Origin: Atopobium sp. oral taxon 416
GTDB lineage: Bacteria > Actinomycetota > Coriobacteriia > Coriobacteriales > Atopobiaceae
Reading direction: 5' to 3'
Assembly: GCF_018128285.1 (NCBI RefSeq)
Contig: NZ_CP072380.1
Location: forward strand, 682,001 to 746,000
Length of the DNA: 64,000 nucleotides
Part shown: positions 18,445 to 26,929 of the stretch, piece after piece
Numbering within the stretch: position 1 is the first letter of the stretch
Layout of the letters: every line of letters starts with the position of its first letter
Made by a program: the position numbers and the translations under genes
Notes under the pieces: generated by a model
Seen by the model: the letters and a program-made list of their open reading frames with translations, nothing else
Database searches by the model: none
Told to the model about the DNA's origin: nothing

Positions 18445-19800
18445 ATGTATACTCTCGAGGAGAGGACGAAAGCTGAAGAGCTCTATGTAAGGTACGGGAA
18501 GTCTGCAGCCACCGCGATTTGCGAGCTGGGATATCCGAGCTGCGTCCAGCTCGTGGCATGGTATAAGGAATGGAAGGCAGGCAAAGGCAATCTGGCAGCG
18601 CCACAACGCAGAGTAGAAGCGCTCCGTTGTAGAGCACTATCTCTCCCATAGCGGATGCAATGCCTTCACGCGCCGCGAAATTGGCTACCCTGGATACACG
18701 CAGGCCTGGAGTGGCTACAGTGAATGGGACAATCCCATGGGGGACTGAGGCGCTTGGGAAAGACGTCCTGCAATGGCAAACCCCCAAGCATCCAAGAAAG
18801 TTCCACGAGAAGTTCAAGCGCCAGATGGTTAAGCTCTACGACAACGGCAAGCCGACGTCTTAAGATACCTGAGGAATATGAGCTGCGCCGCTCGACTCTG
18901 CACCTTCGGGTGAAGGCGATCCATAAGAGCGGCTCTACCAGAGCCGCCGCAAGCAGGACCCCTGAAGAGCAAGGGCTCATCGAGCTTGCAAGGGGAAACA
19001 GACAGCGCTGATATACGCACTAAGGTAGCCGTGATAGAGGAAAGCTCCGATCACCGCCTGATATCTGTGCAATGTTAAGATCCTAGGTGTGAAGAAGCTG
19101 CCCCACTGCTCGATTGCACTGCCGTAAGAAGGCCGCCCGATCCCTTAAGCGGAAACGTAGTCGCTGCGCAGACACGACAGCCACAGGCGCTGTGGCGCCA
19201 GGAAGGGCAAGCTCGCCTCTCGAAGGCGCAGACGCGATAACGTAGAGGGTACACGCCTATGCACCCAACGAATCCAAGCTGACCTGCATCCTTAAGCGTG
19301 TCTTCGACGCTCACGTACCGCACACCCACCTTACAGGCGAGCTGACCTACGTGTACGTGCTTTGCATCTGGCACCTGAGTCTGTCTGCACCTTGAGCTGG
19401 ACATCTGCCATATCGGCAATCACATGTCCGGCGCAGGGAAACTTATGAAGTCGGTCTCTGTAAGCGTGGCGTTTTCGCTCTTTGACAAAGACGTGTCCCA
19501 CACCAAGTGCGGTTTTAAGTTCGACAGTGCGGCGATAGGCGAGCTCTTCGAGATCATGTGATCAAGGTGCAAGGAGGGCTTCCCTGTGACAGCGCTATCG
19601 TCGAGTCCACCAACACGATACAAAAAGCCGAGTTTGTCTACCACAAGTGCTTCGAGAGCCTCTATGAGCTGCAAGCTGAGCGCTTAGGTGTGGTGGTACA
19701 GCTACAAGCGGATGCACTTGAAGCTAAGTTAGATGGGCCCGATCGAGTTCAGGGAAGAAGTCCCTCACGATTCCGTCCAAATAGATGTTGCCCAACCATA
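18445..19800 (+). pseudogene. IS3/IS150-group transposase relic
   Basis: The start MYTLEERTKAEELYVRYGKS is an IS150-type OrfA N-terminus and recurs at 47626. Later pieces are FHEKFKRQMVKLYDNGKPTS, EEYELRRSTLHLRVKAIHKSG and RTPEEQGLIELARGNRQR (OrfA). OrfB scraps include YDSAIVESTNTIQKAEFVYH and GPIEFRE. At least six frameshifts or stops separate them. Possibly two different OrfA genes are spliced here. The region holds no intact gene. Confidence 0.75.
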
Positions 19801-20105
19801 CGACGCCAGGGAGATATCGCGCATGCTCGACAAGGACAACCTCCTCAGAGATATCAACCGCCTGTGCTCCCTGGTAGAGACCTTCCTAGACTCCCACGCC
19901 AGGTTCAACAGGGACAACCTCCCAGCCGCTCAACCTGTTTCACGTTATGATGAACGGTTCCGCAGACAGGATGGAGAAAGCGGCCAAGGTACTCGACCGC
20001 GCAATGTGCGTTTCCAAAACGCTGTTCTTCGGGGAGTTCTACGACATGATGCCCAGCTTGGAGAACCAGCAGGTTGAATACATCAGCACATTCTGCAAAG
20101 GGTGA
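19765..20105 (+). pseudogene. C-terminal piece of an unrecognised protein, frameshifted
   Basis: Frame one reads DAREISRMLDKDNLLRDINR and on to FNRDNLP; after a shift near 19930 another frame reads LFHVMMNGSADRMEKAAKVL to a stop at 20105. Helical, Leu- and Met-rich sequence. I do not recognise the family. The IS150-like relic probably interrupted it, and a terminator follows immediately. Confidence 0.35.
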
Positions 20106-20118
20106 TTTAATTGTCATT

Positions 20119-20158
20119 AGTGCTGGCAACTCTGAGGCTGCCGGCACTTATTTTTTTC
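20119..20158 (+). terminator. Rho-independent terminator
   Basis: AGTGCTGGCA (20119-20128) pairs with TGCCGGCACT (20139-20148), followed by TATTTTTTTCTT. It ends the broken gene upstream. Bases 20160-20388 contain no gene I can support. Confidence 0.8.
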
Positions 20159-20388
20159 TTGGCGTATTGATGGCTTTGAAGTGCACTCTCCGGGAAGATG
20201 AGGCCATTAGTGTAAGCCGGATATTCCTTGATCTTGCATTCCGCATCGATACCTAAGAGGCAAATGCTCTGTCCCAGTTTGAACATAGCCCAACGACGAT
20301 TATTCCATAAAGCATATTGGCAAGGCGACCATGCAAAAGGATGCTTCCTAGAACAATTTTATTTGCTGATCGTTTCATGCAATTGCTG

Positions 20389-21201
20389 TTAGAGGTCGGC
20401 TCTGTGCAGGGGCTCAAGCAGGAAGTCCTTGTCGAAGTTGATTGCGTCTTTCTGCTTCAGCGGGGCATCTGAACCGAGGACGAGATAGTTGTCTTCCACG
20501 GATCCCGTCTCCTCGGTTGCCCTGACGATCTCGACGTAGTGGAAAGACTGGACAAGGGCCGCGGTAACCTGCCTCAGAAAAGTGAGATCCTGCTTATGTC
20601 CCTCAGAGACAATGTTGGTGACGAAGATGCCATTCGGTGACAAGGTTCTGTGTGCTTCTGTCACAGCCTCTGCCGTTGCCAATATCTTTGCCGGGCGTCT
20701 GCCGAAGAAAGCGTCGATTACGAGGGCATCAAGACTCCCCGTCGGTTGTTTTTCAAGGTAGGCTCGGCCATTGCCTTGGATTACGTTGAGGGAGCCACCT
20801 GCCTTCTTTTGTACCTCGATCGCGTCATCCAGAAAGAACCACTTGCGAGCGATTCTAATCATGGCAGGATCGATCTCTACCACATCGGTTGTGATGGTTG
20901 GGTGCTCCTGTGCGATCATCTTGGGGAAGGAGAAACCACCGCCACCGATCATCAGCAGATGTTGGGTGTCAGGCCTGATATCAAAGAGCCGATCGAAGGA
21001 ACGGATGTAGGCAAAGGGTGGTACCAACCAATCTTCACCGAAATAGGTAGCTGACTGCCAGACGCCTCCAAGCTGGAGGATCCGCTCGTAGTTTCCATGT
21101 GGATCTTTTCTTGTGAATATATAGGCGAGCCCTGCTCGGGTACGCGCGAGGTGCGACATCAATTCAGGGGCATGTGTGCTGTTGGTAGAATGACGAAACA
21201 T
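20389..21201 (-). CDS. Spermidine synthase-like methyltransferase-fold protein
   Basis: A 270-aa Rossmann-fold protein of the spermine/spermidine synthase superfamily. The nucleotide-binding glycine motif is LLMIGGGGFSFPK (about residues 82-94), followed by the acidic VVEIDPAMIRIARKWF; DALVIDAFFG corresponds to the catalytic DxxxxD region but is not the canonical polyamine-binding pattern. Many bacterial genomes carry such orphan 'fused spermidine synthase' proteins of unknown substrate. The ATG at 21201 lacks a perfect SD; MSHLARTRAG, 14 codons in, is an alternative start. It stands alone and diverges from the uronate operon. Confidence 0.75.
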   Translation of the reverse strand: MFRHSTNSTHAPELMSHLARTRAGLAYIFTRKDPHGNYERILQLGGVWQSATYFGEDWLVPPFAYIRSFDRLFDIRPDTQHLLMIGGGGFSFPKMIAQEHPTITTDVVEIDPAMIRIARKWFFLDDAIEVQKKAGGSLNVIQGNGRAYLEKQPTGSLDALVIDAFFGRRPAKILATAEAVTEAHRTLSPNGIFVTNIVSEGHKQDLTFLRQVTAALVQSFHYVEIVRATEETGSVEDNYLVLGSDAPLKQKDAINFDKDFLLEPLHRADL

Positions 21202-21332
21202 GAGAGTAAGGTCCTTTGAATGCTTAGTGATTGAACGATTGTAAGTATATGTGCTTAGGTGAGTTATCTTTTTGAAGACTGTTCAAGCAAACGACCTGCT
21301 CAGATGAAAATTTTTATTGATATTGGTTTCAT

Positions 21333-21364
21333 CGGTTGACAAAACCGGTTTACTAACCTTAACT
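21333..21364 (+). promoter_or_regulatory. dhu promoter with LacI-type operator
   Basis: TTGACA (21336-21341) and TTAACT (21359-21364), spaced 17 bp, form a plausible promoter. The dyad CGGTTGACAAAACCG (21333-21347) covers the -35 box and overlaps a second palindrome AAACCGGTTT (21342-21351). The same CGGTTG-N3-AACCG-type dyad occurs at 24130-24144 downstream of the LacI gene, so it is likely that regulator's binding site. Confidence 0.65.
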
Positions 21365-21406
21365 GAAGGCTGTAAAACAAAGAACCAAGAGGAGATAAGA
21401 GGAGCT

Positions 21407-22228
21407 ATGCCTGAGCAACAACATTTTGATATAAACTCATTCAGACTTGACGGCAAAGTCGCCTTGGTGACTGGCGCTACCTATGGTATCGGTATGGCAA
21501 TCGCCATAGCACTCGGTGATGCCGGAGCAAAGATCGCTTTCAATGCGCGTCATGCAGACAAAGTGAAGGCTGCAGAGCAGACCTACAAAGATCGTGGCAT
21601 TGAAGCCAAGGGCTACGTAGCAGACGTCACCGATGAGGAGCAGGTGAAGAAACTCGTCGCTGATGTGGCCAATGACTTGGGTGTCATCGACATTCTCGTT
21701 AACAACGCCGGTATCATCAAACGTATCCCGATGCTCGATATGTCTGCAGAGGACTTCCGTCAGGTCGTCGACACTGACCTGAATGCACCGTTCATCGTCT
21801 CAAAGGCTGTGATCCCCGGCATGATCAAGAAGGGCCATGGCAAGATCATTAACATCTGCTCAATGATGAGTGAGTTGGGACGCGAGACCGTTGCAGGCTA
21901 TGCTGCGGCTAAGGGTGGATTGAAGATGCTGACTCGCAATATCTGCTCTGAGTTTGGTTCCCAGAACATCCAGTGCAACGGTATTGGATCGGGCTATATT
22001 GCAACTCCGCAGACCGCTCCGCTCCGTGAGCGTCAGGCGGATGGCTCCCATAACCCGTTTGATTCCTTCATTCTCTCTAAGACCCCTGCTGAGCGCTGGG
22101 GCACCCCGGAGGACCTGATGGGCTCTGCCGTATTCCTGGCTTCCGATGCCTCCAACTTCGTCAACGGACAGATCCTCTATGTGGACGGCGGCATCCTGGC
22201 CTACATCGGTAAGCAGCCTGAGGTATAG
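21407..22228 (+). CDS. dhuD: SDR-family 2-keto-3-deoxygluconate dehydrogenase (DhuD/KduD-like)
   Basis: A 273-aa short-chain dehydrogenase from ATG 21407, preceded by AAGAGGAG; the open frame extends further upstream but into the promoter. Motifs: cofactor-binding TGATYGIG (residues about 23-30), NNAG, catalytic Ser in INICSMMSE and YAAAK. Close relatives interconvert 2-keto-3-deoxy-D-gluconate and a diketo form, or act as gluconate 5-dehydrogenase. The RpiB-like gene directly downstream points to the streptococcal-type DhuI/DhuD pathway for unsaturated uronates released from glycosaminoglycans or pectin. No KDG kinase or aldolase lies nearby. Confidence 0.8.
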   Translation: MPEQQHFDINSFRLDGKVALVTGATYGIGMAIAIALGDAGAKIAFNARHADKVKAAEQTYKDRGIEAKGYVADVTDEEQVKKLVADVANDLGVIDILVNNAGIIKRIPMLDMSAEDFRQVVDTDLNAPFIVSKAVIPGMIKKGHGKIINICSMMSELGRETVAGYAAAKGGLKMLTRNICSEFGSQNIQCNGIGSGYIATPQTAPLRERQADGSHNPFDSFILSKTPAERWGTPEDLMGSAVFLASDASNFVNGQILYVDGGILAYIGKQPEV

Positions 22229-22280
22229 AACTACTTACATAAGTACTCAGATAATCTGTACATAGAAAGGTTGAACAGAT

Positions 22281-22919
22281 ATGAAGATCGCTCTTATCAA
22301 TGAGAACAGCCAAGCGGCTAAGAATGCAATGATCGAGAAGGTCCTGAAGAAAGTCGTCGAGCCGATGGGCCACCAGGTATTCAATTACGGTATGTATTCT
22401 CCTGACGATGAAGCACAGCTCACCTATGTCCAGAACGGCATCCTCGCTGCTATCCTGCTCAACAGTGGTGCGGCTGACTATGTCGTAACCGGCTGCGGTA
22501 CCGGCGAGGGCGCTATGCTCGGCCTCAACAGCTTCCCGGGTGTAATCTGCGGCCATGTGGAGGATGCACTGGATGCTTATACCTTCGCACAGATCAACGA
22601 CGGTAATGCAGTAGCGATTCCGTTTGCGCTTAAGAATGGTTGGGGACAGGAGCTCAACCTCGAGTACATCTTCGAGAAGCTATTTGGTTTTGGTTCCGGC
22701 AATGGCTATCCTGCAGAGCGCGTTGAGCCTGAGCAGCGCAACAAGAAAATCCTGGCCAAGGTCCGTGCAACGATCATGCGTCCGCTCACTGAGATCCTTC
22801 CTGAGCTCGATCAGGATCTGGTCAAAGGTGCTCTTGCTGGTAAGCACTTTGATGAGTACTTCTTTGCCAACGCAAAGGATCAGAAGATCATCGATCTAGT
22901 TAAATCACTGCGTGCTTAG
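22281..22919 (+). CDS. dhuI: RpiB/LacAB-family isomerase (DhuI-like)
   Basis: A 212-aa protein, longer than ordinary RpiB (about 150 aa), with the RpiB core (MKIALINENS, VTGCGTGEGAMLGLN, INDGNAVAIPF) and an extra C-terminal helical region. Proteins of this size beside a KduD-like dehydrogenase are DhuI, which isomerises 4-deoxy-L-threo-5-hexosulose uronate; ordinary LacA/LacB lack the extension. It starts 52 bp after dhuD with AGAAAGG upstream, so it is in the same operon. The assignment comes from family and context; ribose-5-phosphate isomerase activity cannot be excluded from sequence alone. Confidence 0.78.
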   Translation: MKIALINENSQAAKNAMIEKVLKKVVEPMGHQVFNYGMYSPDDEAQLTYVQNGILAAILLNSGAADYVVTGCGTGEGAMLGLNSFPGVICGHVEDALDAYTFAQINDGNAVAIPFALKNGWGQELNLEYIFEKLFGFGSGNGYPAERVEPEQRNKKILAKVRATIMRPLTEILPELDQDLVKGALAGKHFDEYFFANAKDQKIIDLVKSLRA

Positions 22920-23033
22920 TTTATAGTTTTACTGATTAGGTTTACTATAGGTTTACCAATTTGAAGTTGAGGGGAATCTCTATGCTTCTCAGCTTCCTAT
23001 CTATCAAGAGAAAACCCGAGGGGAGGAGCTCAC

Positions 23034-24080
23034 GTGGCAGAGGCGAAACAACATCGACGGATAACCATTACGGATATTGCCCGCATGGCTCAAACCTCGA
23101 AGACGACCGTTTCCTTCTTTTTAAATGGCAAAACAGAGCGCATGAGCGAGGCTACTAAAGAGCGCATACGGGAAGTTATCAAGAAAACCGGCTACGCCCC
23201 AAGCCCGGTTGCCCGTGGCATGAACGCCAAGCATTCACATCTGATTGGCGTCATAATAGGCGACATCACCAACTCGTTTGCCAATAGACTAGTCCAAGGT
23301 GTTGCGGAGGCGGCTGAAAGACGGGATTACAGCCTTCTGGTGTGCAGCTCCAACTTTAATCGGCACGCTGAGCTGAATTACATCGACCGTCTGCTCGCTG
23401 TGGGCGTCGATGGGTTCATTGTGCAGCCGACCGCACAATCGATGGAAGTCACAAAAGCTATCGAACAGGCGGGGAAGTCTTTGGTATTCCTCGACTCAAA
23501 CCTCTACGGTGCCAACTCCTATTGGGTGAAGACCGACAACTACAATTCATCTTACAGAGCAGTATGCTCCTGCGTTGAGGCAGGCTATGAGAAGTTTGCC
23601 ATCATCTGTGCTACTCCGGGGCTGATCACCTCGCGTATTGAGCGCTTCGGTGGCTTTATGGAAGCAGTGCAGGAATCCGGAAAGGAATTCGAGCAGTTTG
23701 AGTTCAATGGGGACCAGGTAGATCAGAAAGCGGTCGGAGACTTCCTCCATAAGGTGATTGATGGGAAAACGCCGACGCTTATCTTTGTACCGAATTGCTG
23801 GGCGTTGCCGGATATCTATACTGCGATGAGCCCATATTACAAACTGATGCCCAACACTGTGGGTCTCTTAGGCTTCGACAATACCGAATGGATCAAACTC
23901 GCTTCTCCCAGTGTCTCTGCGGTGATACAGCCGGCGCATGAAGAGGGTAGAATCGCCTGTGATCTGCTCGTTGACAGTATTGAGCACTGTGACATCAAAG
24001 AAGCGCACCAGATTCTACAGTGTGATACTTGGTGGGGAGACTCCACCAAGTATGTGGACCCTTCACTCGTGAGTCTTTAG
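23034..24080 (+). CDS. LacI-family transcriptional regulator of uronate genes
   Basis: A 348-aa LacI/GalR repressor beginning at GTG 23034 behind GGGAGG. The DNA-binding helix-turn-helix and hinge are ITITDIARMAQTSKTTVSFF and KTGYAPSPVARGMNAK (residues about 9-63); the periplasmic-binding-like effector domain (HLIGVIIGDITNSFANRLVQ onward) fills the rest. It follows dhuI by 115 bp. The same operator dyad lies before dhuD and after this gene, so it probably represses the dhu operon and a following gene now lost. KdgR-type LacI proteins with this role are common in Gram-positive bacteria. Confidence 0.85.
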   Translation: MAEAKQHRRITITDIARMAQTSKTTVSFFLNGKTERMSEATKERIREVIKKTGYAPSPVARGMNAKHSHLIGVIIGDITNSFANRLVQGVAEAAERRDYSLLVCSSNFNRHAELNYIDRLLAVGVDGFIVQPTAQSMEVTKAIEQAGKSLVFLDSNLYGANSYWVKTDNYNSSYRAVCSCVEAGYEKFAIICATPGLITSRIERFGGFMEAVQESGKEFEQFEFNGDQVDQKAVGDFLHKVIDGKTPTLIFVPNCWALPDIYTAMSPYYKLMPNTVGLLGFDNTEWIKLASPSVSAVIQPAHEEGRIACDLLVDSIEHCDIKEAHQILQCDTWWGDSTKYVDPSLVSL

Positions 24081-24123
24081 GATCGTCCTATTTCTTGTGA
24101 ATTATGATTGATTCTGACACCAA

Positions 24124-24144
24124 TGAAAGCGGTTGCAACAACCG
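24124..24144 (+). promoter_or_regulatory. Orphan LacI/cre-like operator
   Basis: CGGTTGCAACAACCG (24130-24144) is a perfect dyad with 3-bp centre and nearly repeats the dhu operator. The overlapping TGAAAGCGGTTGCA (24124-24137) resembles a catabolite-response element. The downstream 150 bp include AGAAGGAG (24181-24188) but no real gene before the IS relic at about 24300. Confidence 0.6.
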
Positions 24145-24327
24145 TCTACAAAAGACTATTCAGGTACTTCATGACAGGATAGAAGGAGACAACTGTCGTT
24201 GGCCGTATCTGGTTGTAGCTGTTTCCCGTGCATGGTGTGCTATAGATAAAGACTGGTAAATGAGCTATTATTACTCAATCACTCTGTAGATATAAGATCG
24301 GGGGTGCGGACGATTTCTTGAAGCTTA

Positions 24328-24530
24328 TCACGCCGCCCCTTTGAGTGCAGCCCTCTGGTACTCCATGGGCGTCCTCCAGCCCAGCGACAGCTTCCTCCTG
24401 GACTCGTTGTACTCCACCATCCGGCGGTCGACCTGCGCGATGAAGTCCTTCGCGCTCCAGCTGGACCAGTCCCTCCAGTAGAACCTCTCGTTCTTCATGA
24501 TCTCGAAGAAGCCTTCTGATGCGCCGCATG
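24328..24530 (-). pseudogene. IS3-family OrfB C-terminal fragment
   Basis: Reads EGFFEIMKNERFYWRDWSSW, then VDRRMVEYNESRRKLSLGW and RTPMEYQRAALKGAA, the integrase-core end of an IS3-family transposase. Only the last 70 codons remain. Confidence 0.75.
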
Positions 24531-24607
24531 CGATTATATACTGAATAGGCACCAGACAGCAGGCAGGGAAGTTTGACCATCCGGCGTCCAGCACATAACG
24601 TGTTTCT

Positions 24608-24980
24608 CTACAGGGATTCAAGGGAGTCGAGGATATTCCCCCTGCGCTCTGTAGCGTCTGTACCCGGATTCCTGCCGGCTGCGACAAGGCCCTTTGCCAG
24701 CGCATCCTCCTTCCTGGACATGCTCGCGATCATGTACCTGTGCGTCGTCTGTACGCTCTCGTGCCCCAGCCATATGGCAATCGTCGAGAGATCGACTTTG
24801 GACTCCAGCATGGACAATCGTGCAGGAGTGGCGGAACACATGGGGCTTAGATTCGCTTCCCGGCGAGGGCAGGATGGACCTCCGGCGCACGGCCGCCTCG
24901 ATCCGCGATCTTGCACCCGACCTGCTCAGATGTTTGACATTTCTTCCAGGGAAGACGAAGTCGTCGAGTTTAATCTGTAA
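24608..24980 (-). pseudogene. Tyrosine recombinase C-terminal fragment
   Basis: One frame gives PHVFRHSC (H-x-x-R box); after a frameshift the next gives VDLSTIAIWLGHESVQTTHR plus YM, which contains the conserved GH and catalytic Tyr of phage-type integrases. The N-terminal half is absent. It is likely the remains of a transposon or integrative element. Confidence 0.75.
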
Positions 24981-24989
24981 CGCTCGCGT

Positions 24990-25520
24990 TTAGGTCTGCA
25001 CATCCGGCCGCGGCTCGAGCAGCGACAGATCCGTCGGGTCGATCCCGAGCTTGCCACAGAGCGCCGCGGTCCTCTTCTTGACCGGCACCGCCTGCCAACC
25101 CCCTTCCGTCCTGCAAGCCCTGACCTTGTGCAGGGTCTGCACGCAATCCTCGTAGCTCACGCCGCGGGAGTGCCCCGTGGCGGCGATCGCCTCGAGTATG
25201 CGGGCGGCGATCGTGGCGCAGAGGTGGTTCAGAAAGAGGAGCCCCTCGGTCGCCTCGTCGAGTCTGAGCGTGTCCCCGTAGATCTTGAAGAACTGCTCGA
25301 CGCCCTGCCTTTGCTTGTAGAGCTCGTAGATGGCGCGACCCGACAGGTCGCAGCGGTCGGTGCGTATGGTGAGGGTGCCCGTCTCGGCGCGCTCGGCCAG
25401 CTTGGCGGCGACGTTTTCGGGCTCAAGGGCGGCGAACTGGGCGTCGGTGAGCCTGCCGCGGCCGCGCGCCCTGCGCTTGAGCTCGGCTGCGCGCTTCGCC
25501 TCGAGGCCCTCCTCCTTCAT
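24990..25520 (-). pseudogene. IS1634-family (IS4-like DDE) transposase, C-terminal third
   Basis: Contains GTLTIRTDRCDLSGRAIYEL followed by YKQRQGVEQFFKIYGDTL, the region around the catalytic Glu of IS1634-like transposases. The frame is open from MKEEGLEAKR to the stop, but the N-terminal two thirds have been cut off by IS3-A copy 2, whose end lies 1 bp away. Confidence 0.75.
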
Positions 25521-25521
25521 A

Positions 25522-26929
25522 TGAGCCCTGTCAATATAATGGACAGAGGAATCTCAGATTTTTTATGCGACCTGCATCGCTTCCGGATCATACGCAAGGC
25601 CTCTCTCGAGGCGCTCGAAGAACTCCTGCATCACCTCTGCGGGCACGCGATCTCCTATGGACTTATGCGGGCGGAAGCGGTTGTAGTACGACTCGATTAA
25701 ACTCGTGTGCCTTGTGCTTGGTCGTGGATGCATCTAAGAGGCGCTTATGGTAGTACCATTCGTTCTTGAGCGTGGCGAAAAGCGATTCGGCGAGCGCATT
25801 GTCGTGGCAGCTTCCGGTTCTCCCCACGGAGAGCCTCACGTCGTGTGCAGCTGAGCAGGCGGCCAGCTCTGAGCTTATGTACTGGCTGCCTGGGCTGCTT
25901 AGAATATGGCCCCTTTGGCCACGTATCCGCGCGAATATGCCATCTTCAGGGCAAAGACGACAAGCCCTGCCCTCATGTTGTCCTGTATGCTTCAGCCCAC
26001 CACCATGTGTGTGCACAGATCGTGTGCGACGGCGAGATATATAAAGCCTGCCGTGGTCCTGAGATAGGTTGTATCGCCCACGAGCTTGGCTGTCGGCACA
26101 AGACACGAAAAGTCGCGCCGGGTGAGGGCGGGGCGCTCAGGGGTATCAGGTGCGGGCAGTATCGTCCTCTTGGAGGCATTGGATCAGATGCCGCAGATCC
26201 CCCAGCTTAGCCATGCACCTGCGCACGCGGTAGCGGGTCGTGCCTGTAAATTTTGCGTAACTTTGGATCTCCTGTGAGCTTGGATCAGACCCTGCAGGAG
26301 CTAAAGCGCCTGTCGCTTTCCTCCCATATCGCGCAGATGGCTTCCTTGAGGGGACCCCATAGGTCCTCACCGCCTTTGGCCTTGAGCCATCTGTAGAAGT
26401 GAGCCCTGCTCACCTCCAGTACGCGCTCCATCATCGAGACGCTGTAGGTTGCCCTCTTTGCCAGCATGAGCTAAAACCTGTCCTTCAACAGAGGTTTCTG
26501 GCGAAGAAGGCTGCCACTTTTTAGGAACTCGTTCTCGCTTTCAAGCTCGTGTATACGCCTGTTGGCCCTGTCGAGCTGCTTGTGCTCGTCGATCCTTTCC
26601 TGGGTCACCCTTTTGGTCTTTGAGTGCTTGATGATCCAGTCGTTTAAGGTCTTGTCGTTGGCCTCAAGCTTTGCGGCGCATCCTTTGATGCTCTTCTTCG
26701 GGTTGGCCTTACGTGCCTTCCTGTAGTACTTGATGGCCTCAAGGTGATACTTCTTCAGTGTAGTGCCTGGGTGTTTCCGGCTTCGTGCGGGACTTTGCCT
26801 TCTCTATCTCGCTTGCGCTCACCGACATCTCATCTCTTCAATCTGTTGGCGGTGCTGGGTGGGTATCTGGACAGAGCATATCTGCTGCCAGTCCCTGAAT
26901 CCCACTGTCCACCAAAAGATTACAGCTCA
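25522..26929 (-). mobile_element. IS3-A, copy 2 of 3
   Basis: 1408 bp with the same TGAGCCCTGTCA and TGAGCTGTAATC ends as copy 1. The left flank is an IS1634-like relic and the right flank a truncated ISL3 element, with no target duplication. The 27 bp outside its left end (25494-25520) are identical to the flank of copy 3 (40509-40535). Confidence 0.85.
25563..26828 (-). pseudogene. IS3-A transposase OrfA/OrfB, copy 2
   Basis: Carries the same OrfA frameshift, the stop before LMLAKRATYSVSMMERV, the TGA in VVG-stop-SIQ and the LSSPGSQY replacement of the catalytic HSDRG motif as copy 1. The C-terminus ends LERGLAYDPEAMQVA at 25563. Confidence 0.8.

Noticed and set aside
20074-20256. 60-codon ORF ending in IFLDLAFRIDT
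   Set aside because: It starts inside the preceding broken gene and reads straight through the terminator hairpin at 20119-20158, so expression is unlikely.
22281-22919. Galactose-6-phosphate isomerase (LacA or LacB)
   Set aside because: LacA and LacB occur as a pair of shorter proteins; this single enlarged protein sits beside a KduD-like dehydrogenase and a LacI regulator instead.
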